Of a stretch of DNA of 64,000 nucleotides, positions 57,492 through 64,000 are shown piece by piece. Made by a program: the position numbers and the translations under genes. Source of the stretch: Phytopseudomonas dryadis (GTDB taxonomy: Bacteria > Pseudomonadota > Gammaproteobacteria > Pseudomonadales > Pseudomonadaceae); NCBI RefSeq assembly GCF_004327355.1, contig NZ_QJUM01000011.1, forward strand, positions 110,110-174,109, in the 5' to 3' direction. A model generated the notes under the pieces. The model had not been told where the DNA came from, made no database searches, and was given only the letters and a program-made list of their open reading frames with translations. The first letter of the stretch is position 1. The number at the start of each line of letters is the position of its first letter.

Positions 57492-58568
57492 TCAGCGATC
57501 CAGCCGATGGCGCTGCACGAAGGCGCGATCGAGGTAATCCTTGCAACGCCCATAGAACTGCCCGCCGGCGCTCCATTCACGCCAGCCGAGCAAGGCGCCG
57601 CCATCGCCGCAGGCCAGCAACAGCGGGCCCTGGGCACGCGCCTTGTAGGGCCGCAGCGCGGTGCCGCGCAAGGCGGCGGCAAGATTGGCGGCCAGCACCG
57701 GCACCTGGCGCAGGGAGTACAAGCCACTCTTGCGCACCCCGGGCATGCTCGCGCAATCGCCCACGGCGAAGATCTGCGGATGCGAGTGACTTTGCAGGGT
57801 CGCGGCGGTATGGATGAAGCCCGCCGCGTCGCAACCCACTCCACTCCCGGCGATCCAGGGCAGGGCCTGGGCGCCACTGGCCAGCAGCAGGCGACGACCG
57901 CGCCATACCGGGGACTCGCCACTCATCAGGCAGTCTTCATCGATCCGGCTGATCGGGCAGTGTTCGCGCACCTGCACCCGGCGCATGCGCAGATGGCCCA
58001 GCGCCCGCATGCGCAGCCCCGGCGAATGCCCGGCAAGCAGCGGCTCGCCACAGAACAGCGACACCTGGGGCACCTGCCCGGCCAGCGCCAGGGCCATTTC
58101 CACCCCGGCCACACCGCCACCGAGAATGGCCAGCGCCTGGGGCGCCTGCTGCCATTGTTGCCAGCCGCTGATGAAGGCATCCACGGGCTTGACCGCCAGC
58201 ACCTGCATCGCCTCGCCTTGTCGGGGTGGGCAGGCCACCAGCTCGCCGGCATTGAGCGACAGCCAGTTGCCTTCCAGCACCCGGCCATCGACCAGCGTGA
58301 CCTGTCGCGACGCCGCGGCAAACGCCTCGACCTGAGCCACGATCAGTTCGACCTGAGCGGCCTGGCACAGGCCCGCCAACTCGATCTGGCAGTGCGCGGG
58401 GGTATAACGCCCAGCGACCAGCCCCGGCAACATGCCGACATGCCAGGCGTGCTCGGCACTGGCCAGCAACGCGATGCGACCCGCCGGCCGCTCGTTCAGC
58501 GCCCAACGCCGCAACACCCCGAGGTGAGCCGGGCCGGCACCGACCAGCAACAGGTCAAAATGTGTCAT
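57492..58568 (-). CDS. FAD/NAD(P)-dependent oxidoreductase, NDH-2/SQR-like
   Basis: A 358-residue flavoprotein. The FAD motif is FDLLLVGAGPAHLGVLRRWA, the NAD(P) motif is LAILGGGVAGVEMALALA, and the second FAD motif is PQIFAVGDCASMPGVRKSGL. It resembles the FAD-containing NADH dehydrogenase domain that in other bacteria is fused to selenide-water dikinase; here it stands alone. The start MTHFDLLLVGAG at 58568 was chosen from the position of the FAD motif, with GAGGAT upstream. No C-terminal amphipathic anchor was obvious. The electron donor and acceptor are not known. Confidence 0.82.
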   Translation of the reverse strand: MTHFDLLLVGAGPAHLGVLRRWALNERPAGRIALLASAEHAWHVGMLPGLVAGRYTPAHCQIELAGLCQAAQVELIVAQVEAFAAASRQVTLVDGRVLEGNWLSLNAGELVACPPRQGEAMQVLAVKPVDAFISGWQQWQQAPQALAILGGGVAGVEMALALAGQVPQVSLFCGEPLLAGHSPGLRMRALGHLRMRRVQVREHCPISRIDEDCLMSGESPVWRGRRLLLASGAQALPWIAGSGVGCDAAGFIHTAATLQSHSHPQIFAVGDCASMPGVRKSGLYSLRQVPVLAANLAAALRGTALRPYKARAQGPLLLACGDGGALLGWREWSAGGQFYGRCKDYLDRAFVQRHRLDR

Positions 58569-58821
58569 GTACAGCACAATCCTCAGAGCATCGGCGATAC
58601 GCATCCGCAATCGGGGAACGCATCGCCATTAGGCAGAGAACGGAGTTGGACCAGCATCCGCGCAGAACGATCCGGTGATCGCCGGCCGTGACGACCATTC
58701 GCCAGAGCATGGCGGCACGGGCCCTTCTTCGGCAAGTGAAGAGACGCCCGCGGCAGGCTTTGGACACATTTTCCAGCAGGCGACGGCAGGCAGCCATGTC
58801 TCGCGGCCACGGCAGGCGCAC

Positions 58822-60036
58822 TCAGGCGCTGCTGGCCTGCACCGGCAAACGTGTCAGCAACGCGGGATCCAGGCGCAGCAAGCGGACGCAACGCGCGTCG
58901 CGCAGTTCGCTGGCCGTCTGCTCTGCCCCCAGCGCCAGGACCTGGCCGGTCAGATTGAGCACCAGCGCTTCACGGGAGAACACGCCGCTGCTGAGGCTGT
59001 AATAAGCCGCCACCAGCTCACGCAGGCCGAATGGCAGACGCCAGCGGATGCGCAGAGCAGAGCCGAAACTGGCGGCACGCTGCCTGAGGGCCTGGTCGAT
59101 GTCTGCATCGCTCAGCACGCCGCCGGCATCCTGCCAGTCCTGCAGGCAGCGCAGCAGCGCCAGCTCGCCGATGTTGTGCAACAGGCCCGCCGTGTAACAG
59201 AGCTCGGCATCCAGCGACAGCTCACAGGCCAGCCAGTGGGCCACCTCCGCGCTGCGCTGGGCGGCCGCCCAGGTCTTGCCGCCTTGCTCGGCCAGACGCG
59301 GGTCGCTGAGACGGGCATTGCGCTGTATCGACAGCCCCAGCACCAGGTTCAAGGTACGCGCCACTCCCAGACGCGGCAGCGCCTGCGCCAGGGTCTGGCA
59401 GGGAGCGCCATTGTGGTGGGCGGCGCTGTTCGCCGCCGCGATCAGGCAGGCGGTGATCTGCGGGTCGCGGGCGAAGACCTGCTCCAACTCGCGCAGACCG
59501 GGTTCGTTGCTGCTCAGGTACTGGCTGACCGAATCGCGCACCGACGCCAGCAGCGGAGCCCCCTGACCCTCTTCACGCATGGCGTCGAGGTAATCGTCGA
59601 GCGTGTTCACCAGCAACGGACGAATCGGGCACAGCAGCTCTTCGCCCTCGGCCTGCAACAGCCCGAGCAGGCGCTTGCGCAACGACTCGGCATTGAAGGG
59701 CTTGGCCAGATAGGCAGTAGGCGCCAGCGGCCTGGCCGCGCGCACGCTGTTGGCATCCAGCCGGCCGCTGATGAGGATGAACGGCAACGCCGGCGTACGC
59801 GGGTGACGCCGTACCTGACGCAGCAACTCCAGGCCATCGAGCCCGGGCAATTCGCTGTCGGCGATCACCAGTTCCGGCAGGCGTCGTTTGCAGCGGGCCA
59901 GGGCCGCCTGACCATCGTTGACGCGAATCACCTGCGCATCGCAGCGTACGTCGAGCACCAGTTGGGCAAGCAGATCGGCCGTCCAGGGGTCGGCATCGGC
60001 AATGAGAACTTCCGGGGCACTGGCCGGAACAGGCAT
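58822..60036 (-). CDS. Response regulator with HDOD output domain
   Basis: A 404-residue protein. The receiver domain covers about residues 8-130 (VLIADADPWTADLLAQLVLD, phospho-acceptor Asp in ELVIADSELPGLDG, conserved Lys in AYLAKPFN). An HDOD domain covers about 165-370 (ITACLIAAANSAAHHNGAPC, then AGLLHNIGELALLRCLQDW). HDOD outputs often act in signal or RNA turnover control with no enzymatic activity shown. The ATG at 60036 has GAGG upstream. No histidine kinase is adjacent, so it is an orphan regulator. Confidence 0.9.
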   Translation of the reverse strand: MPVPASAPEVLIADADPWTADLLAQLVLDVRCDAQVIRVNDGQAALARCKRRLPELVIADSELPGLDGLELLRQVRRHPRTPALPFILISGRLDANSVRAARPLAPTAYLAKPFNAESLRKRLLGLLQAEGEELLCPIRPLLVNTLDDYLDAMREEGQGAPLLASVRDSVSQYLSSNEPGLRELEQVFARDPQITACLIAAANSAAHHNGAPCQTLAQALPRLGVARTLNLVLGLSIQRNARLSDPRLAEQGGKTWAAAQRSAEVAHWLACELSLDAELCYTAGLLHNIGELALLRCLQDWQDAGGVLSDADIDQALRQRAASFGSALRIRWRLPFGLRELVAAYYSLSSGVFSREALVLNLTGQVLALGAEQTASELRDARCVRLLRLDPALLTRLPVQASSA

Positions 60037-60269
60037 GAAAACCTCGAGAAATCGGTGCGAGACGAGTTCAGGCAGGGCTAGCGACCGATCCCCGCATCCT
60101 CGGGCTCGAAAAAGCTGTAGCAACCGTCAGCCATGACAGGACGCAGTCTAGAACGTGGCTTTGCGCCATACCAGCGCTGACCAGCAATCATGGGCAAAAA
60201 ATGGCTGGGAGCCAGTTTTGACGTCGCCTGCGGCGGCCCGCAAGGTAGCCGCCAGGGATGGCGAGCCAC

Positions 60270-60295
60270 AAAAAAGACCCGCCGCAGCGGGTCTT
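60270..60295 (-). terminator. Terminator of gabT
   Basis: AAGACCCGC (60274-60282), loop CGCA, GCGGGTCTT (60287-60295), preceded by an A run that is a T run on the reverse strand. It is 17 bp after the gabT stop. Confidence 0.88.
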
Positions 60296-60311
60296 CTCAG
60301 GCGACGCGAAC

Positions 60312-61592
60312 TCAGGCGAGTTCGTCGAAGCACTCGGCAACGATGGCGATGCCTTTTTCCAGTTGAGCGTCCGGGATGGTGACCGGCATCAGGAAACGGA
60401 TGACATTGTAGTAGGTGCCGCACGACAGCAGGATCAGGCCCTTGTCACGCGCCTTGGCGACGATCTTGCCGGTCAGTTCGGCGGCCGGCTTGCTGTGGTC
60501 GCCGCCGTCGAACAGCTCGATGGCGACCATCGAACCCAGGCCACGCACATCGCCGATGACCTTGTGCTTGGCGGCGATGTCGCGCAGGCCGGCCTTGAGC
60601 TTCTCGCCCACGGCGTTGGAACGATCCAGCAGCTTCTCTTCGTCGAACACTTTCAGCACGGCCAGGGCCGCGGCACAGGCGATCGGGCTACCGGCATAGG
60701 TGCCGCCCAGGCCGCCGGGAGCGATGGCGTCCATGATCTCGGCCTTGCCGCTGACCCCGGAGATGGGGAAACCGCCGCCGACGGACTTGGCGAAGGTGGT
60801 CAGGTCCGGGATCACGCCCAGTTGCTCGGTGGCGAAGAAGGTACCGGTACGACCGGCCCCGGTCTGCACTTCGTCGGCGATCAGCAGGATGCCGTGCTGG
60901 TCGCACAGGGCGCGCAGGCGCTTCATGAACGCCGGCGAGTTGACGTAGAAACCACCCTCGCCCTGCACCGGCTCGATGATGATCGCGGCGATGTCCTGGG
61001 GCTGGGCGTCGTTCTTGAAGATGCGCTCGATGCTGGCGATGGACTCGTCCTCGCTCACACCGTGCAGCTCGCAAGGCGCCTGGGCGCGGTACACGCCGGC
61101 GGGCATCAGGCCCATGCCGGCGGAGTAGGGAACGACCTTGCCGGTCAGCGACAGGGTCATCATGGTGCGGCCGTGGTAGGCACCGGTGAAGGCGATCACG
61201 CCGGCGCGGCCGGTGGCGGCGCGGGCGATCTTCACGGCGTTTTCGACCGCTTCGGAGCCGGAGGTGACCAGCAGGGTCTTCTTGGCGAAGTCGCCCGGGA
61301 TGCGCTTGGCGATCTCTTCGCAGAGCTCGATGTAGGGCTCGTAGGCCAGCACCTGGAAGCAGGTGTGGGTCAGCTTGGTCAGCTGTTCCTGCACGGCGGC
61401 AACCACTTTCGGATGCAGGTGGCCGGTGTTCAGCACCGCGATACCGCCGGCGAAGTCGATGTACTCGCGGCCTTCGACGTCCCACACGGTGGCGTTCTCG
61501 GCGCGCTCGGCGACGATCGGGTGGATCTGGCCCACGCCGCGGGGAACGGCGGCGACACGGCGTTGCAGCAGGGATTCGTTGGTCTTGCTCAT
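60312..61592 (-). CDS. gabT: 4-aminobutyrate aminotransferase GabT
   Basis: A class III PLP aminotransferase of 426 residues that converts GABA and 2-oxoglutarate to succinate semialdehyde and glutamate. PLP Lys269 lies in TTFAKSVGGGFPISG, the phosphate loop is SGSEAVENAV (111-120), and IADEVQTGAGRTG is present. The ATG at 61592 has GAGG in good position. It is downstream of gabD on the same strand with 189 bp between. It takes the GABA made by SpuA and KauB and closes the polyamine route to central metabolism. Confidence 0.96.
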   Translation of the reverse strand: MSKTNESLLQRRVAAVPRGVGQIHPIVAERAENATVWDVEGREYIDFAGGIAVLNTGHLHPKVVAAVQEQLTKLTHTCFQVLAYEPYIELCEEIAKRIPGDFAKKTLLVTSGSEAVENAVKIARAATGRAGVIAFTGAYHGRTMMTLSLTGKVVPYSAGMGLMPAGVYRAQAPCELHGVSEDESIASIERIFKNDAQPQDIAAIIIEPVQGEGGFYVNSPAFMKRLRALCDQHGILLIADEVQTGAGRTGTFFATEQLGVIPDLTTFAKSVGGGFPISGVSGKAEIMDAIAPGGLGGTYAGSPIACAAALAVLKVFDEEKLLDRSNAVGEKLKAGLRDIAAKHKVIGDVRGLGSMVAIELFDGGDHSKPAAELTGKIVAKARDKGLILLSCGTYYNVIRFLMPVTIPDAQLEKGIAIVAECFDELA

Positions 61593-61781
61593 GATTTCCT
61601 CATTCACCGCTCATCGTCGGTGTGGTTCAAGGATTAAGCACCCCGGTACAACCGCAGCAGCATACGATGATCGACTGCCGCGGCCTCCCGGGATACAGGG
61701 GGAAAATACCGGCGCCCGGACCCGTGGTCACGAACGCCTCTGGTACGCGCCGCCGGACACTGCCGGCGACGCTGGAGTGGA

Positions 61782-63224
61782 TCAGATGCTCAGGCAGAGG
61801 TACTTGATTTCCAGGTAGTCCTCGATGCCGTACTTCGAGCCTTCACGGCCCAGGCCGGAAGCCTTGACGCCACCGAACGGCGCGACCTCGTTGGAGATCA
61901 GCCCGGTATTGATACCGACCATACCGTATTCCAGCGCCTCGGCGACACGGAACACGCGACCCAGGTCACGGGCATAGAAGTAAGACGCCAGGCCGAACTC
62001 GGTGTCGTTGGCCATAGCGATCACTTCGGCCTCGTCCTTGAAACGGAACAGCGGGGCCAGCGGGCCGAAGGTCTCTTCCTTGGCCACGGCAGCGTTCTTC
62101 GGTACATCGACCAGCACGGTTGGCTCGAAGAAGTTGCCTTCGATGCTGTTGCCGCCGGTCAGCACTTTGGCGCCCTTGCCCAAGGCATCGGCGATGTGTT
62201 CCTTGACCTTGGCCACGGCCTTGTCATCGATCAGCGGGCCAGTGGTGATGCCCTCTTCCAGGCCATTGCCGATCTTCAGTTTCTCGACCGCGACCTTCAG
62301 CTTCTCGGCAAAGGCGTCGTACACCGCGTCCTGTACGTAAATGCGGTTGGCGCAGACGCAGGTCTGGCCGTTGTTGCGGTACTTGGAGACGATGGCGCCC
62401 TCGACCGCCTTGTCCAGATCGGCGTCGTCGAAGACGATGAACGGGGCATTGCCGCCCAGTTCCAGGGACACCTTCTTGATGTCCTGGGCGCACTCGGCCA
62501 TCAGTTGCCGGCCGATTTCGGTGGAACCGGTGAACGACAGCTTGCGTACGATCGGGTTGCTGGTCAGCTCGCCGCCGATATCGCCGGCGCTGCCGGTCAC
62601 CACGCTGAGCACGCCCTTGGGGATGCCGGCACGGTGGGCCAGCTCGACCAGCGCCAGGGCCGAGAACGGCGTCTGCGAGGCCGGCTTGATCACCATGGTG
62701 CAACCCGCGGCCAGCGCCGGGCCGGCCTTGCGGGTGATCATCGCTGCCGGGAAGTTCCACGGGGTGATGGCCGCCGTGACGCCGATCGGCTGCTTGATCA
62801 CGATCAGGCGCTTGTCGGCCTGGTGGCCGGGAATGGTGTCGCCATAGACCCGCTTGGCCTCTTCGGCGAACCACTCGATGAAGGACGCCGCGTAGGTAAT
62901 CTCGCCCTTGGCTTCGGCCAGGGGCTTGCCCTGCTCCAGGGTCATCAGCCGGCCCAGGTCGTCCTGGTTCTCGATCAGCAACTCGAACCAGCGACGCAGC
63001 TTCTGCGCCCGCTCCTTGGCGGTCAGCGCACGCCAGGCCGGCAGGGCACGGTCGGCCGCTTCGATGGCGCGGCGGGTTTCCGCAGCGCCCATCTTCGGCA
63101 CGCTACCGATGATCTCGCCAGTGGCAGGATTGTTCACCTTGATGGTCTGGCCATTGTCGGCATCGACCCAGGCGCCGTCGATGAAGGCCTGTTGGCGGAA
63201 CAGTTGGGCGTCTTTCAGTTGCAT
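61782..63224 (-). CDS. gabD: Succinate-semialdehyde dehydrogenase GabD
   Basis: A 480-residue NADP-type aldehyde dehydrogenase. General base Glu255 is in SLELGGNAPFIVFDDADLD and catalytic Cys289 in NNGQTCVCANR, both at the positions usual for GabD. ITPWNFPAAMITRKAGPALA is the substrate-side block. The ATG at 63224 has GAGGAGA upstream; the longer in-frame stretch before it does not match the family. It forms the gabD-gabT pair, in the order gabD then gabT. Confidence 0.96.
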   Translation of the reverse strand: MQLKDAQLFRQQAFIDGAWVDADNGQTIKVNNPATGEIIGSVPKMGAAETRRAIEAADRALPAWRALTAKERAQKLRRWFELLIENQDDLGRLMTLEQGKPLAEAKGEITYAASFIEWFAEEAKRVYGDTIPGHQADKRLIVIKQPIGVTAAITPWNFPAAMITRKAGPALAAGCTMVIKPASQTPFSALALVELAHRAGIPKGVLSVVTGSAGDIGGELTSNPIVRKLSFTGSTEIGRQLMAECAQDIKKVSLELGGNAPFIVFDDADLDKAVEGAIVSKYRNNGQTCVCANRIYVQDAVYDAFAEKLKVAVEKLKIGNGLEEGITTGPLIDDKAVAKVKEHIADALGKGAKVLTGGNSIEGNFFEPTVLVDVPKNAAVAKEETFGPLAPLFRFKDEAEVIAMANDTEFGLASYFYARDLGRVFRVAEALEYGMVGINTGLISNEVAPFGGVKASGLGREGSKYGIEDYLEIKYLCLSI

Positions 63225-63549
63225 GGCGGTCTCCTCTATTCCGCCACCGAGGGCAACGGAAGATGGGCAAAACGAAGCTGGGGTGGGCCCAGTAACGCGT
63301 GTGGGCGATAGGTTCAGATGCTGCTGCTCTGCGTTCGAACGGTGGGTGACGCCAGGAGTTCGGCTCGACAAGCATCATCGTTTGAAATTTCAAACGAATC
63401 CTAAGATCAGCACACCCAAAGGGCAATAGTCTGTTCGAAAAAATTAACGCATCGAGGCGCTCGGAGAATCAACGGAGCAGCCTGCATGACACTACTCGAA
63501 AAGCGACATGGACGCATGCGGCCTAGATGCGTATGATTGCGCCCGCGCT
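63225..63549. other. 325-bp intergenic region, gabD promoter
   Basis: No gene is seen. Near 63379-63402 TTTGAAATTTCAAACGAATC includes the palindrome TTTGAAATTTCAAA (63381-63394), a plausible regulator site for gabDT about 160 bp upstream of gabD. The promoter for the tRNA should lie in the last 60 bases. Confidence 0.5.
63381..63394. promoter_or_regulatory. 14-bp palindrome upstream of gabD
   Basis: TTTGAAATTTCAAA is fully self-complementary and AT-rich against a GC-rich background. A regulator of gabDT may bind here; none is encoded next to it. Confidence 0.45.
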
Positions 63550-63626
63550 GCACCAGTAGCTCAGCTGGATAGAGTACTGCCCTCCGAAGGCAGGGGTCGT
63601 GGGTTCGAATCCCGCCTGGTGCGCCA
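63550..63626 (+). tRNA. tRNA-Arg (anticodon CCG)
   Basis: A 77-nt cloverleaf. Acceptor arms are GCACCAG and CTGGTGC, the D arm contains AGCTCAGCTGGATAGAG, and the anticodon stem CTGCC/GGCAG encloses CTCCGAA, giving anticodon CCG. The T arm is GTGGGTTCGAATCCCGC-like and CCA is encoded (63624-63626). The anticodon reads CGG codons for arginine. Confidence 0.97.
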
Positions 63627-63672
63627 GATCGATATGTTTCCTCCAAGCCATGAGTGGTTCAGGAAGCCCAAT

Positions 63673-63697
63673 AGCCCGCCTTGCGCGGGCTTTTGCG
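63673..63697 (+). terminator. Terminator after tRNA-Arg
   Basis: AGCCCGC (63673-63679) and GCGGGCT (63685-63691) pair around loop CTTGC, followed by TTTGCGTTT. It is 47 bp downstream of the tRNA. Confidence 0.8.
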
Positions 63698-63873
63698 TTT
63701 CTGAGACTAGCGAAATAGCACGGTCACTAGCCGCCCCGGGCGCCTCAACAGCCTCCACCGTTGCAACCGCAACCAACACCTGGCGCTTATGGCAACGCTG
63801 CTGCGGCCTTGCACCGATTATTTCCCGACACCGGACGGGCTCCCTCGCGGTTTTTCCTTCACCACAAAAGCCC

Positions 63874-63905
63874 GTAGCCCGGGTTGAGCACCGCGATACC
63901 CGGGA
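63874..63905. repeat. TAGCCCGGGT short repeat, second copy
   Basis: GTAGCCCGGGTTGAGCACCG followed by CGATACCCGGGA. It is the same element as 42770-42801 with a few changes. Confidence 0.65.
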
Positions 63906-64000
63906 ACTATGCCAGCTCCCCCACTCGCCCACCTTCCAGCTGAGCCGGGCACCCCATTTCCCCGCCCCCAAAAGACGAAACCCCAGACCTCTGTCGAGAT

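Larger units (their letters stand above)
63627..64000. other. 374-bp right-end region without a recognised gene
   Basis: It holds the tRNA terminator and a TAGCCCGGGT repeat (63874-63905). No coding sequence on either strand looks real. Confidence 0.5.

Noticed and set aside
63561..63971. Reverse-strand 136-codon frame at the right end
   Set aside because: It covers the tRNA-Arg gene and its terminator and includes a peptide often mis-called over tRNA genes.

Overview
The window is a chromosomal segment of a high-GC gammaproteobacterium, almost certainly a Pseudomonas. The spuI-spuABCDEFGH locus, the aguR-aguBA block, an OprE-type porin, a PAS-GGDEF cyclase, desA and a GGDEF-EAL protein follow one another much as in the P. 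aeruginosa PA0285-PA0304 region (recalled from memory, not searched). Intergenic regions carry repeat families that look typical of the genus. The order of neighbouring blocks differs from P. aeruginosa, so another Pseudomonas species is likely.

Left third (1-18.5 kb): polyamine and agmatine catabolism. Agmatine is converted by AguA to N-carbamoylputrescine and by AguB to putrescine. SpuDEFGH imports putrescine and spermidine. SpuC transaminates polyamines. SpuB, SpuI and a third glutamine-synthetase-like ligase at 54.1 kb gamma-glutamylate them, a PauB-type oxidase (52.6 kb) and KauB oxidise the product, and SpuA releases GABA. GabT and GabD (60.3-63.2 kb) then convert GABA to succinate. A full route from agmatine to the TCA cycle is therefore encoded in one 64-kb window. 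An AguR-type repressor, an orphan PotF-like binding protein and three strong candidate operators lie among these genes.

Middle (18.5-26.4 kb): a diheme cytochrome c peroxidase, an OprD-family porin, a PAS-diguanylate cyclase, a membrane fatty-acid desaturase and a PAS-GGDEF-EAL protein.

26.4-49 kb: sulfur scavenging with molybdate uptake. It contains lsfA-ssuEADCBF (alkanesulfonate uptake and desulfonation), a second sulfonate/taurine-type ABC transporter preceded by its own OprD porin, DNA polymerase II, modA and modBC, an unusual sigma-54 activator that lacks a recognisable DNA-binding domain next to a small serine hydrolase, and oscA-sbp-cysTWA (sulfate uptake). Three promoter regions here share a TAAAAAGAAT motif in AT-rich DNA, which suggests common sulfur-starvation control.

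Right third (49-64 kb): a DUF962 membrane protein, a Crp-family regulator, a PhoD-like phosphatase, the PauB/ligase pair, a chemoreceptor with its sensor domain at the C-terminus, an FAD-dependent oxidoreductase, a receiver-HDOD protein, gabT, gabD and tRNA-Arg(CCG). No insertion sequence, prophage, CRISPR array or rRNA was seen. The first gene (an MFS transporter) is cut by the window edge.
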